DNA of 29,406 nt. It comes from DASULK01 sp036381835. GTDB taxonomy: Bacteria > Actinomycetota > Actinomycetes > Mycobacteriales > Micromonosporaceae. The translations under genes and the position numbers were made by a program. Under the pieces are notes generated by a model. That model searched no databases. It was not told where the DNA came from and saw nothing but the letters and a program-made list of their open reading frames with translations. The stretch is from the NCBI GenBank assembly GCA_036381835.1, contig DASVCA010000041.1, positions 1 through 29,406 of the forward strand, read 5' to 3'. Position 1 is the first letter of the stretch. The number at the start of each line of letters is the position of its first letter. Shown here piece after piece: positions 14,484 through 22,489 of this stretch.

Positions 14484-14978
14484 TCAGACCACAGCAAAGA
14501 TACGGTTGCGCGCGGCGGCTCGCTGCTCCTCCAGCCGGGCCAGGTTCGCTTCCTTCGTCTGCAGGTTGGAACGCAGCCGTTCCAGGCAGGTCGACTCGCC
14601 GAGCAGCTCAGCCAGTTCGGCCAGCTCCTGATAGTTGAGGATCGCCAGATGCTTGCTGCGGATCGCCACCCCGAGCGCCCACATGTCCAGCACCTCCGGC
14701 GACGGCTGCATCTGGGTGAAGTTCTCGAACCGCTCCCGCAGGCCCTGCTCGCTCGGGGCGGTCGACTGCAACGGCGACCGGCCGACGGATTCCACGCACT
14801 CGGCCAGGTTGTCGGCCTGGCACCGCTTGCTCTGCTCCTGCTGGCGGAACAGCTCTGCCAACCCGGGGTCGCGGACGCGGCGGGCGAGCAGCTCGAACAT
14901 GCTCGCGCTGCCCAACTCCGTCGCGTAGGTGACCCCGAGCTGGTAGACGAACAAGGGCCTCGGGCCATCCACTGCCAT
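14484..14978 (-). CDS. DUF892-like (ferritin-like four-helix) protein with degenerate metal site
   Basis: A 164-aa all-helical soluble protein. The start is ATG 14976-14978 with a G-rich GGGGGGAAAG upstream; an earlier in-frame ATG at 14999 would include that ribosome-binding site in the protein. The pattern FVYQLGVTYATELGSASM, then PGLAELFRQQEQSKRCQADN, then ALGVAIRSKHLAILNYQELA follows the DUF892/YciF helical template, including the spacing of the helices and the ELAELLGE motif. Several usual carboxylate/His ligands appear replaced, for instance the EHYE-type motif reads SKHLA. If so, it has lost iron binding. The assignment rests on pattern memory and is moderate. It lies 41 bp upstream of the rhodanese in the same orientation. 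Confidence 0.55.
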   Translation of the reverse strand: MAVDGPRPLFVYQLGVTYATELGSASMFELLARRVRDPGLAELFRQQEQSKRCQADNLAECVESVGRSPLQSTAPSEQGLRERFENFTQMQPSPEVLDMWALGVAIRSKHLAILNYQELAELAELLGESTCLERLRSNLQTKEANLARLEEQRAAARNRIFAVV

Positions 14979-15036
14979 AGCTTTCCCCCCGGGTGCCATC
15001 GGACCGGTCTGCGACGGCTACCCGCCCGGGCACGGT

Positions 15037-15891
15037 TCAATCCCCGACCGGTTCGATCGCCTCCGGGCGCCCGTCCGACACCCCCGTCGGATCCGGCGAC
15101 GACCGCACGTCGGTGGGCGGTTCGGGGAACGCGAAAGGCTTGAGCAGCGGACGCTTCGCGGTGACCAGGTCACCGGAGGACCGCCCCCGCAACCGCCGCA
15201 CGATCCACGGTGCCAGGTGCCGGCCGGCCCAGCGCAGGTCCGCACCCCGGGCCGCGAGCCACGGCGTCGGTGCCGGGCGGGGCGGCGCCATCGACCACTG
15301 CTCCTCCGGGGCCAGCCCGAGCGCCTGCAACACGTGCGCGGCCACCCGCCGATGGCCGGCCGACGACAGGTGCAGGCGGTCCTCAGCCCACATCAGCGGG
15401 TTGAGGAACTCGTCGTCGCCGTACAGGTCGACCAGGATCGCCCCGTGCCGGGCCGCCGTCTGCGCCGCCGCCTCGTTGAGCCGCGCCGCCCGGGGCCCGA
15501 GGAACCGTTGCCCGGGAAGTCGGGCGGTCACGTTGGCGAACCGGAAGAGGATCACGTCGGCGCCGCTCGCCCGCAGCTCGGCGACCACCTCGTCGTACCG
15601 CTTGATCAGCGGTTCGGGGTCGAAGTTGGGCCGCAGCATGTCGTTGCCGCCGGCGGCGAAGCTGATCAGGTCGGGCTTCATGGCCAGCGCCGCCGGCACC
15701 TGCTCGGCGACGACCCGACCGAACAGCCGGCCCCGGATCGCCAGGTTCGCGTAGCCGAAGTCGGGTCCGGCCTCGGCCGCCACCCGGTTCGCCACCAGGT
15801 CGGCCCAGCCCCGGTAGGTGCCGTCCTCGTACGGGTCGTCCATCCCCTCGGTGAAGCTGTCCCCGATCGCGACGAAACTGCGCCAACGCAC
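15037..15891 (-). CDS. SGNH/GDSL-family hydrolase
   Basis: A 284-aa esterase/lipase-like protein. The start is GTG 15889-15891 with AAAAGGGGG six bases upstream; an upstream in-frame GTG (15909) lies just before that Shine-Dalgarno. Block I AIGDSFTEG carries the nucleophile Ser, block III AAGGNDML the Asn, and block V WAEDRLHLSSAGH the Asp and His. There is no signal peptide, so it is probably cytoplasmic. A C-terminal tail of about 75 residues after the catalytic core (LRWAGRHLAPWIVRRLRG followed by a Pro-rich end) is longer than in minimal family members. The substrate is unknown. It is on the same strand as the DUF892-like gene, 58 bp away. Confidence 0.9.
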   Translation of the reverse strand: MRWRSFVAIGDSFTEGMDDPYEDGTYRGWADLVANRVAAEAGPDFGYANLAIRGRLFGRVVAEQVPAALAMKPDLISFAAGGNDMLRPNFDPEPLIKRYDEVVAELRASGADVILFRFANVTARLPGQRFLGPRAARLNEAAAQTAARHGAILVDLYGDDEFLNPLMWAEDRLHLSSAGHRRVAAHVLQALGLAPEEQWSMAPPRPAPTPWLAARGADLRWAGRHLAPWIVRRLRGRSSGDLVTAKRPLLKPFAFPEPPTDVRSSPDPTGVSDGRPEAIEPVGD

Positions 15892-15948
15892 GCCGTACCC
15901 CCTTTTCACCCTGCCCAGTGTGGCAAGTCCGGACGCTCCCCGCCCGCC

Positions 15949-18072
15949 CTACGCTCGCCCGACCAGTCCGCGCAGCGCGGCCCGCGCCTTCAACAGCATC
16001 TCCTCGTATTCCGCCTCCGGGTCGGAGTCCAGCACGATGGCACCGCCGGCACCGACGTGCAGACGGCCGTCGTGCACGACCGCGGTGCGGATCACGATGT
16101 TGAGATCGGCCGTACCGGTCAGGCTCAGGAAGCCGAGCGCGCCGGAGTAGATCCCCCGCGGACGCCCCTCGAGCTCACCGATGATCCGCATGGTGCGCAG
16201 CTTCGGCGCGCCGGTCATCGACCCGCCCGGGAAGCAGGCCCGCACGATCTCGACGGCTCCGACCCCGGCCCGGCGGCGGGCCCGGATCGTGGAGACCAAC
16301 TGGTGCACCGTCGCGTACGACTCCACGGCTAGGAAGGAGGGCACGTGAACGCTGCCGATCTGGCAGACGCGGCCCAGGTCGTTGCGCAGCAGGTCCACGA
16401 TCATCAGGTTCTCGGCCCTGGTCTTCGCCGATGTCGCCAACCGCCTGCTCAGCTCACGGTCGCGTTCCGGGTCGGCGTCCCGGGGCGCGGTCCCCTTGAT
16501 CGGCTTGGCTTCCACCCAGCCGTGCCGGTCCAGTTTGAGGAACCGCTCGGGCGAGGAGCAGAGCACGTGGGTGTCGCCCAGCCGCAGGTAGGCGGCGTAC
16601 GGCGCCGGGTTGAGCCGCCGCTGACGCAGATAGCGTTCGAGCGGGTCGGCGTCGAACGGCATCCGGACCTCGTTGGTCAGGCACACCTCGTAGCTCTCCC
16701 CGGCGCGCAACCGATCCAGGCACACCTGGATGTCCGCCAGGTACCCGGCGCGGGGACGCACCAGCCAGGGTTCGAGATCGGTCGGGGCGTGCGCCGCCGC
16801 CGCGATCGGCGGCGCGGGCTGGGCGGGGCGCAACCCGGCCGCCGTCTCGGCCAGCCAGGCGTCCGCCTCCGGGTCGGCGTCCTGCCGGCAGAGCGCGACC
16901 ACCCAGGTGGTGTCCGCCCGATGGTCCACGGCGACGAACCGGGTCGCCGCCATCCAGACCGCGTCGGCGGTCGGCGCGGGATGCGGGTTCGGCGACCCGC
17001 AGTCGCCCTTCAGCTCGTAGCCGAAATACCCCACGTAGCCGCCTTGCAGATCGAATGGCAGATCGGGTGCCACCGTGAGCCGCCGCCGGTCCAGCCGCTG
17101 CTGGAGCGCCTCGAAGACGTCCCCCGGCTCGTCGTTGACGTGCCGGCCCGCCGCGTCGAGCACCCGCACCTTCCCGGCACCGACGCGGTAGCCGAGCACC
17201 TCCCCGTGCGGCCCGCCGGGAAAGCCGAGGAAGGAGAACCGGGACAGTCCCGGCACGACGTGACTGCTGTCCAGCCAGAACGCGTACGGCCGCCCGGCGA
17301 AGTGGTCGCGGAAGGTCTGCTCCGGGTCGGCGGCGAAAGGCAGGCGGCGGTAGCACAACCGCCACCCGCCATCGGCGGGCACCGACGCGCCGGCCTTCGC
17401 GCCACCGGTCGCCCGGGCCCGCGCCGCGACGGGCCGGGTCGTGCGCCCGGCGCAGCGGCTGGGGCGCCCGGCGGGGCGGGGCCGCTCTCCCGGCTCGCCG
17501 GTCACCAGCGCCCGGAAGTTACGCAGCAGTTGCGCGCCGTGCTCGGTGGCCACCGACTCCGGGTGGAACTGGACACCGAACCAGGGGCGCAAACGGTGCC
17601 GCACCCCCATGATCACGCCGTCTTCGGCCCAGGCGTCCGTCGTCAGCTCCGGCGGCAGCGGGGTTGCGATCGCGAGCGAGTGGTAGCGCACCGCCACGAA
17701 GTCCTGCGGCAGACCGGCGAACAGTCCGTCGTCGAGATGACGCACCCGGGTGAGGTGGCCGTGCCGGGGGTCGGGCGCGGGCCCGACGGCCGCGCCGGAC
17801 AGGTGACCCAGCAGTTGGTGGCCGAGACAGACCCCGAGGACCGGCCGGTCGCCGTCCCGCACGACCCGAAGACCGCGCCCGACGTCGCCGGGGGTCTGCG
17901 GGCGGCCCGGACCGGGCGAGACGACGACCGCGTCGAACTCCCGCGCCAGGTCGCAGGTCAGCTCTGGATCGTCGTTGCGGACCACGTGCGGCGGCGTGCC
18001 GTACGTCTCGGCGATCAACTGGTACAGGTTGTACGTGTACGAGTCGTAGTTGTCGATCAGCAGGGTCCGCAC
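15949..18072 (-). CDS. pabAB: Aminodeoxychorismate synthase, fused PabA-PabB
   Basis: Makes 4-amino-4-deoxychorismate from chorismate and glutamine for folate (or a p-aminobenzoate-derived natural product). The protein is 707 aa, starting at GTG 18070-18072 with GGAGG upstream. Residues 1-190 form the glutamine amidotransferase: DNYDSYTYNL, GVCLGHQ (Cys82) and FHPES (His170, Glu172) complete the triad. A basic, Ala/Arg-rich linker (~195-235) joins the chorismate-binding half, with GYVGYFGYELKG (345-356), ESYEVCLTNE, the PabB-type PIKGTAPR (Lys526), ENLMIVDLLRNDLG and CFPGGSMTGAPK. The PIKGT motif favours ADC synthase over anthranilate synthase. It is divergent from the lyase gene with only 52 bp between starts, so a shared promoter region is likely. 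With no other biosynthetic genes around, primary folate metabolism is the simplest role. Confidence 0.93.
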   Translation of the reverse strand: MRTLLIDNYDSYTYNLYQLIAETYGTPPHVVRNDDPELTCDLAREFDAVVVSPGPGRPQTPGDVGRGLRVVRDGDRPVLGVCLGHQLLGHLSGAAVGPAPDPRHGHLTRVRHLDDGLFAGLPQDFVAVRYHSLAIATPLPPELTTDAWAEDGVIMGVRHRLRPWFGVQFHPESVATEHGAQLLRNFRALVTGEPGERPRPAGRPSRCAGRTTRPVAARARATGGAKAGASVPADGGWRLCYRRLPFAADPEQTFRDHFAGRPYAFWLDSSHVVPGLSRFSFLGFPGGPHGEVLGYRVGAGKVRVLDAAGRHVNDEPGDVFEALQQRLDRRRLTVAPDLPFDLQGGYVGYFGYELKGDCGSPNPHPAPTADAVWMAATRFVAVDHRADTTWVVALCRQDADPEADAWLAETAAGLRPAQPAPPIAAAAHAPTDLEPWLVRPRAGYLADIQVCLDRLRAGESYEVCLTNEVRMPFDADPLERYLRQRRLNPAPYAAYLRLGDTHVLCSSPERFLKLDRHGWVEAKPIKGTAPRDADPERDRELSRRLATSAKTRAENLMIVDLLRNDLGRVCQIGSVHVPSFLAVESYATVHQLVSTIRARRRAGVGAVEIVRACFPGGSMTGAPKLRTMRIIGELEGRPRGIYSGALGFLSLTGTADLNIVIRTAVVHDGRLHVGAGGAIVLDSDPEAEYEEMLLKARAALRGLVGRA

Positions 18073-18124
18073 GGCCGGCCTCCGCTCGTTCCCGCCATCC
18101 GGCCGCAGGGCCTACGGTGGCGCA

Positions 18125-18910
18125 GTGACTGTTGAGCTGGACGGCGCGCCGGTGACCGTCGCCGACCTCGCCGCACTCGCCCTCAACAACTATGGCCACT
18201 TCACCACCATGCGGGTCGAGGCGGGGCGGGTTCGCGGCCTGGGGCTGCACCTGGAGCGGCTGCGCCGCGACTGCAGCGCACTCTTCGACGCCGACCTGGA
18301 CACGCACCGTGTCCGCCGGCTGGCACGACGGGCGGTCGGAGGCCCCGATGTCGTCGTCCGGGTGACCGTGTTCGATCCGGCGGTGGGGATCGGCGATCCG
18401 GCCACTGCGGCACGGCCCCGCATCCTCGTCACCTCCCGACCGGCACCCGGCGCGGGGGCACCGATCGCGGTGCGGTCGGTGCGCGGGGTGCGGGAGGTGT
18501 CGAGCGTCAAGCACACGGGCCTGTTCGCCACCGTCCACCACCGGCGGGCCGCATGTGCGGCCGGCTTCGACGACGTGCTGTTCGTCGCGCCCGACGGCCG
18601 GGTGTCGGAGGGGTCCACCTGGAACGTGGCGTTCGTACGCGACGACGTCGTCGTCTGGCCGGCGGCCGAGTGCCTCACCGGGGTGACCATGCGGCTGCTG
18701 CGGCGGCTCCTCGACCGGCTCGGCGTCCGGCAGCGGACCGCGCCGGTGACCCTGGCCGACCTCGACGCGGGCACGGCCGCGTTGGCGATGAACGCGACGA
18801 TGGGGGTGCGTCCGATCACGGCGGTGGACGGGCGCCGGCTGGCGTCGGCCGCTGACCTTGTCGCCGCCCTGCAGCGGGAGTACGCGGCCGAAGAGGGTGA
18901 ACCGCTGTAG
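18125..18910 (+). CDS. pabC: Aminodeoxychorismate lyase (class IV aminotransferase fold)
   Basis: PLP enzyme that converts aminodeoxychorismate to p-aminobenzoate and pyruvate. The product is 261 aa. The start is GTG 18125, because TACGGT (TANNNT) ends six bases upstream, the pattern of a leaderless transcript; a longer frame starting at 18050 would run back into the pabAB start region. Fold-type IV landmarks are NYGHFTTMRV near the N-terminus, the PLP lysine Lys129 in REVSSVKHTG, and Glu162 in SEGSTWNVAFV, followed by LTGVTMRLLRRL and the NATMGVRPI segment. Without the neighbour, D-amino-acid or branched-chain aminotransferase could be considered; the divergent pabAB makes PabC the best call. 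Confidence 0.88.
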   Translation: MTVELDGAPVTVADLAALALNNYGHFTTMRVEAGRVRGLGLHLERLRRDCSALFDADLDTHRVRRLARRAVGGPDVVVRVTVFDPAVGIGDPATAARPRILVTSRPAPGAGAPIAVRSVRGVREVSSVKHTGLFATVHHRRAACAAGFDDVLFVAPDGRVSEGSTWNVAFVRDDVVVWPAAECLTGVTMRLLRRLLDRLGVRQRTAPVTLADLDAGTAALAMNATMGVRPITAVDGRRLASAADLVAALQREYAAEEGEPL

Positions 18911-18931
18911 CGACCGCGTAACCTCGGACAG

Positions 18932-19360
18932 GTGCCCGAGATGCCGCCGAAGCTCGCCGAGATCGTCGAGGAGTTCACCACCGCGCCACGGGACGTGGTG
19001 CTGGAGATGCTGCTGGAGTACTCCGACGCGGTGCCTCCGCTGCCGGCGGAACTCGCCGACCGTACCGGGATGGAGCAGGTGCCGGAGTGCCAGACGCCGT
19101 TCTTCCTGCGTGCGGAGGTGGCCCCGGACAGCACCGTCACCACCTGGTTCGACTGTCCGCCGGAATCCCCGACGACCCGCGCGTTCGCGGGGATTCTCGC
19201 CACGGGGCTGGCCGGGGCGAGCGCGGACGAGGTGCTGGCGGTGCCCGACGATCTCTATCAGCGGATGGGACTGGCGCACGCGATCAGCCCGCTGCGGGTG
19301 CGTGGCGGCAACGCCGTTCTCGCCCGGCTCAAGCGGCAGGTCCGGGAGCAGATCGCCTGA
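18932..19360 (+). CDS. sufE: SufE-family sulfur acceptor protein
   Basis: A 142-aa protein that accepts persulfide sulfur from a cysteine desulfurase and activates it. Family landmarks are the N-terminal helix LAEIVEEFTTAPRDVVLEML, then VPECQTPFFLRAEV with the acceptor Cys53, and GLAGASADEVLAVPDDLYQR (the family's conserved region before the C-terminal helix). The start GTG 18932 follows TAACCT (TANNNT) by seven bases with no convincing Shine-Dalgarno. It lies 21 bp after pabC on the same strand but may have its own promoter. No suf cluster is in the window; the rhodanese at 13534-14436 could be a sulfur-trafficking partner (inference). Confidence 0.88.
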   Translation: MPEMPPKLAEIVEEFTTAPRDVVLEMLLEYSDAVPPLPAELADRTGMEQVPECQTPFFLRAEVAPDSTVTTWFDCPPESPTTRAFAGILATGLAGASADEVLAVPDDLYQRMGLAHAISPLRVRGGNAVLARLKRQVREQIA

Positions 19361-19397
19361 GTCGAGGGGCCCTGGCGGCGGGCTCACCCCGCCGACG

Positions 19398-19424
19398 GCT
19401 GACGCGTGGTCGACCCGCGTCAGC
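19398..19424. terminator. Convergent terminator hairpin between sufE and the YbaK gene
   Basis: A 9-bp perfect stem GCTGACGCG/CGCGTCAGC (19398-19406, 19416-19424) overlaps the end of the minus-strand gene. A second short stem GGCGGG...CCCGCC lies just left of it. No U-tract. Confidence 0.45.
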
Positions 19425-19965
19425 GGGCCAGCCCGTCGACCACCTGCGTGTTCGGCAGGGACGCGAGCGCCGGCCCCGGGATGGCGATCTTGCTGTGTCG
19501 CACCCCGGAGCCGATGATCACGTGCGGTGTGGCGGTCACCCGCGAGTCGATGAGGATCGGCCAGTGCCGCGGCAGGCCGAGCGGGGTGATGCCGCCGTAC
19601 TCCATGCCGGTCAGCTCGACCGCCTCCGCCATCGGCGCGAAGCTGGCCTTGCGGACGTCGAGCAGGCGGCGCACCACGTTGTTGATGTCCGCCCGCGTCG
19701 TGGCGAGGACGATGCACGCGGCGTACCGGGTCTCACCGCCCCGCTTGCCGGCGACCACCACGCAGTTCGCTGAGACGTCCGGGCCGACCTGGTACGCCGA
19801 GCAGAAGGCGGCGGTGTCCGCCAGGGCCGGGTCGATCGGTGCTACCAGGACGTCGTCGACGCCGATCGGCGCGTCCGTCGACCAACCGTCGAGGGCCTCG
19901 CGCACCGGGGCGGCGAGCAGGTCGGGCCGGTGGCGGGCCGGCTCGGTCTTCAAAGTCCCCATCAT
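19420..19965 (-). CDS. YbaK/EbsC-type aminoacyl-tRNA deacylase-like protein
   Basis: A 181-aa protein of the prolyl-tRNA-synthetase-associated editing domain family, which hydrolyses mischarged tRNAs. Landmarks are KTEPARHRPDLLAAPVREAL at the start, ANCVVVAG (substrate pocket strand), VRRLLDVRKASFAPMAEA and GMEYGGITPLGLP, and the final GSGVRHSKIAIPGPAL. The start ATG 19963-19965 (or the adjacent ATG 19960-19962) follows GAGAGG; the 23-residue extension upstream looks non-coding. The substrate specificity (Cys-tRNAPro or other) cannot be told. It is convergent with sufE and divergent from the hydrolase-TetR operon. Confidence 0.85.
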   Translation of the reverse strand: MMGTLKTEPARHRPDLLAAPVREALDGWSTDAPIGVDDVLVAPIDPALADTAAFCSAYQVGPDVSANCVVVAGKRGGETRYAACIVLATTRADINNVVRRLLDVRKASFAPMAEAVELTGMEYGGITPLGLPRHWPILIDSRVTATPHVIIGSGVRHSKIAIPGPALASLPNTQVVDGLAR

Positions 19966-20023
19966 GTCCGTGATCCTCTCGCATCGCCCGCCCGTCCCGG
20001 GGAGACGACCATGGCGCGATTTA

Positions 20024-20038
20024 GCTAATTGCATTAGC
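20024..20038. promoter_or_regulatory. Operator of the hydrolase-TetR operon
   Basis: The perfect inverted repeat GCTAAT-tgc-ATTAGC lies 9 bp before the ATG of the hydrolase gene and overlaps a TAGCCT -10-like hexamer, itself seven bases before the start codon. This is the expected position for autorepression by the TetR protein encoded second in the operon. It stands out as an AT-rich patch in GC-rich surroundings. Confidence 0.6.
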
Positions 20039-20047
20039 CTTCAAGCT

Positions 20048-20854
20048 ATGAAGACTAGCTATCTTGATCGGGGCGGTGCCCGCATCGCCTACGACGTGCA
20101 GGGCGCGGGCCCCCTCGTGCTCTGTCTGCCCGGCATGGGCGAGCTCCGCTCGTCCTACCGATTCACCGTGCCCGCCCTGGTCGAGGCCGGCTACCGGGTC
20201 GCCACGATGGACCTGCGCGGCCACGGCGACAGCGACGACGGCTTCGACCGCTACGACGACGTCGCCCTCGGCGCCGACGCGGGCGCACTCATCGCCCACC
20301 TCGGCGGTCCCGCGGTCATCGTGGGCAACTCGATGGGTGCCGGCGGGGCGGTCCTCGCCGCCGTCGAACAACCCGCCGACGTCGTCGGACTGGCCCTGAT
20401 CGGCCCATTCGTCCGCGACCCGGAGGTCAACCCGCTGACGGCGCTCCTGCTACGTCTACTGCTGCTGCGCCCCTGGGGGCCGGCCGCCTGGCTCGCCTAC
20501 CACCGCAAGCTCTTCACCGGCCGGCCGCCCGCCGACCTCACCGAGCATCAGGCCCGCATCCGGGCGAGTCTGCGCCGAGCGGACCACTGGCGCTCCTTCG
20601 TGCAGACCACCCGCACGAGTCACGCACCCGCCTGGGCGCGCATCGACGACGTCCGCGTCCCGACCCTGGTCGTGATGGGCGAACAGGATCCCGACTTCCC
20701 GGACGCGGTGGCCGAGGCGCGGTACACGGCCGAACGGCTGCGCGCGGAGCTGCTGCTGGTACCCGAAGCCGGGCACTACCCGATGGTCGAGTACCCGGAA
20801 CCGGTCAACACCGCGTTGATCTCGTTCCTCGACCGGGTGTTCGGTCGTGCCTAG
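20048..20854 (+). CDS. Alpha/beta hydrolase
   Basis: A 268-aa cytoplasmic alpha/beta-fold hydrolase. The open frame continues upstream to 19406, but the start is ATG 20048: TAGCCT lies seven bases upstream, and the protein sequence MKTSYLDRGGARIAYDVQG is the usual N-terminal strand of the family. The oxyanion region is LCLPGMGE, the nucleophile elbow GNSMGAGG (Ser95), the acid GEQDPDFP, and the catalytic His AGHYPMVE. The preserved DLRGHGDSD motif is common to esterases, lactonases and haloalkane-dehalogenase relatives. The substrate is unknown. The stop overlaps the start of the TetR gene, so both are translated from one mRNA under the operator at 20024-20038, presumably induced by the hydrolase substrate or a similar molecule. 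Confidence 0.88.
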   Translation: MKTSYLDRGGARIAYDVQGAGPLVLCLPGMGELRSSYRFTVPALVEAGYRVATMDLRGHGDSDDGFDRYDDVALGADAGALIAHLGGPAVIVGNSMGAGGAVLAAVEQPADVVGLALIGPFVRDPEVNPLTALLLRLLLLRPWGPAAWLAYHRKLFTGRPPADLTEHQARIRASLRRADHWRSFVQTTRTSHAPAWARIDDVRVPTLVVMGEQDPDFPDAVAEARYTAERLRAELLLVPEAGHYPMVEYPEPVNTALISFLDRVFGRA

Positions 20855-21416
20855 GGCGGGACTGACCCCGGCGATCGTGGTGGCGGAGGCCGCACGGGTG
20901 GCCGACGAGGTCGGCCTCGACAAGCTCACCCTCGCCGCCGTGGCGCACCGGCTCGGGGTGGCGCTGCCCAGCCTCTACAAACACATCCGTGGCCTCGACG
21001 CGCTGCACCAGCGACTGTCCGTGGTCGCGCTCGGGGAGCTGACCGCCGCGCTCACCGCCGCCGTCCTCGGCCGCGCCGGCCGCGACGCCCTGCACCCGCT
21101 CGCCACCGCGTACCGGACCTACGCTCACCGCCACCCCGGACGTTACGCGGCGACCCTCCGCGCGCCCGACCCGACGGATCCGGCCCACGTCGCCGCCGCC
21201 GGGGCCGCCGTCGACGTCCTCTACGCGGTGCTCGCCGGGTACGGACTGTCCGGCGAGCGGGCGGTCGACGCGGCTCGCTGTCTGCGCAGCGCCCTGCACG
21301 GGTTCGTGGCGCTGGAGGCGGCGGACGGATTCAGACTGCCGCACGGCCTCGACCGGTCGTACCACCGGCTCGTCGACGCCCTGCACGAGGCGTTCCTGGC
21401 CTGGCCCGAGCGGTAG
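20847..21416 (+). CDS. TetR-family regulator with WHG-type C-terminal domain
   Basis: A 189-aa repressor. GTG 20847 overlaps the hydrolase stop by eight bases, so no separate promoter is needed. The helix-turn-helix spans about residues 9-52: IVVAEAARVADEVGLDKLTL, AAVAHRLGVALPSLYKHIRG. The C-terminal half contains YRTYAHRHPGRY, AARCLRSALHGFVALEAADG and GLDRSYHRLVDALHEAF. The R-S-x-x-H-G-F run matches the WHG-domain TetR subgroup (TetR_C_33). It is most likely an autoregulator of its operon through the palindrome at 20024-20038. Confidence 0.88.
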   Translation: MPRAGLTPAIVVAEAARVADEVGLDKLTLAAVAHRLGVALPSLYKHIRGLDALHQRLSVVALGELTAALTAAVLGRAGRDALHPLATAYRTYAHRHPGRYAATLRAPDPTDPAHVAAAGAAVDVLYAVLAGYGLSGERAVDAARCLRSALHGFVALEAADGFRLPHGLDRSYHRLVDALHEAFLAWPER

Positions 21417-21431
21417 CGGCCGCGGCACGGG

Positions 21432-22361
21432 CTAAAGCTGCGGGGCCACCTGCGCAGCCACCAGTTCGAGGTGGGCGAGGTCGGTGAGGTCGAGCACCTG
21501 CAGGTAGATCCGCTCACAGCCGATCGCCGCGTACCGGCCGATCTTGTCGACGATCTCCGCCGGCGATCCGGCCAGGCCGTTGGCCCTCAGCTCGTCCGGC
21601 TCCCGACCGATCGCCGCCGCCCGGCGGTTGACCTCCGCGTCGGTACGGCCGCAGCAGAGCACCAACGCGTTCGACAGCCGCAGCGTGGCCGGGTCGCGAC
21701 CGAGTTCGGCACAGGCCCGGCGCACCCGCTCGAACTGTGCCGCCGAGTCCTCGACGCCGGTGAACGGCAGGTTGAACTCGTCGGCGTAGCGGGCGGCGAG
21801 GGCCGGGGTCCGCTTCGGGCCGAGACCGCCGAGCAGAATCGGCGGCCGGGGCTGCTGCACCGGCTTCGGCAACGCCGGCGAATCGGTGACCGTGTAGTAC
21901 TCGCCGCGGAACTCGAAAGTGTCTCCGACGGGGGTCTCCCACAGGCCGATGATGATGGCGAGTTGCTCCGCCAACCGGTCGAAGCGTTCGCCCAGCGGCG
22001 GGAAGGGAATGCCGTAGGCGCTGTGCTCGGCCTCGTACCAGCCGGTCCCGATGCCCAACTCCAACCGGCCGTTGCTCATCGCGTCGACCTGGGCGGCGGT
22101 GATCGCGAGGGGCCCGGGCAGGCGGAACGTGGCCGCCGTCATCAGGGTGCCGAGCCGGATCCGACTGGTCTCCCGGGCGAGCCCGGCCAGGGTGGCCCAC
22201 GCATCGGTCGGTCCGGGCAGGCCGCTCACCTGCCCAATCTTCAGGTAGTGGTCGGACCGGAAGAAGGCGGCGTATCCGGCGTCCTCCGCGCATCTGGCCA
22301 CCGCGAGCAGTTGATCGTAGGTGGCGCCCTGCTGGGGTTCAGTGAAGATCCGCAATTCCAT
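21432..22361 (-). CDS. F420-dependent LLM-class oxidoreductase
   Basis: A 309-aa TIM-barrel enzyme of the luciferase-like monooxygenase superfamily, in the actinobacterial subgroup using coenzyme F420. Landmarks are EDAGYAAFFRSDHYL, RETSRIRLGTLMTAATFRLP, the conserved VDAMSNGRLELGIGTGWYEA, and ERFDRLAEQLAIIIGLW, followed by RPPILLGGLGPKRTPALAAR. The start is ATG 22359-22361, with TATGCT (TANNNT) six bases upstream and no Shine-Dalgarno, again suggesting a leaderless mRNA. The substrate is unknown. It is convergent with the TetR gene (15 bp) and divergent from the rhodopsin gene over 128 bp. Confidence 0.9.
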   Translation of the reverse strand: MELRIFTEPQQGATYDQLLAVARCAEDAGYAAFFRSDHYLKIGQVSGLPGPTDAWATLAGLARETSRIRLGTLMTAATFRLPGPLAITAAQVDAMSNGRLELGIGTGWYEAEHSAYGIPFPPLGERFDRLAEQLAIIIGLWETPVGDTFEFRGEYYTVTDSPALPKPVQQPRPPILLGGLGPKRTPALAARYADEFNLPFTGVEDSAAQFERVRRACAELGRDPATLRLSNALVLCCGRTDAEVNRRAAAIGREPDELRANGLAGSPAEIVDKIGRYAAIGCERIYLQVLDLTDLAHLELVAAQVAPQL

Positions 22362-22421
22362 GCCGCGAGCATAGGCGGCCCCGCACCGACCGCTGCGCCG
22401 GTTCGCGCCGGTCGTCCGGAT

Positions 22422-22433
22422 ACGGCTAGCCGT
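22422..22433. promoter_or_regulatory. Palindrome in the LLM/rhodopsin divergent region
   Basis: ACGGCTAGCCGT is a perfect 12-bp palindrome 56 bp before the rhodopsin start and 61 bp before the LLM start. It could be a regulator site shared by both promoters. This is based on position only; the match is short enough to occur by chance in GC-rich DNA. Confidence 0.3.
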
Positions 22434-22489
22434 CGCCGATAGGGGTACCGCACAGCCGGATTGCGGAACGACCCGAGATGTGAGGTCGC

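Noticed and set aside
19406..20047. N-terminal extension of the alpha/beta hydrolase frame
   Set aside because: It overlaps the YbaK gene on the other strand and the operator, and the family sequence begins at ATG 20048.
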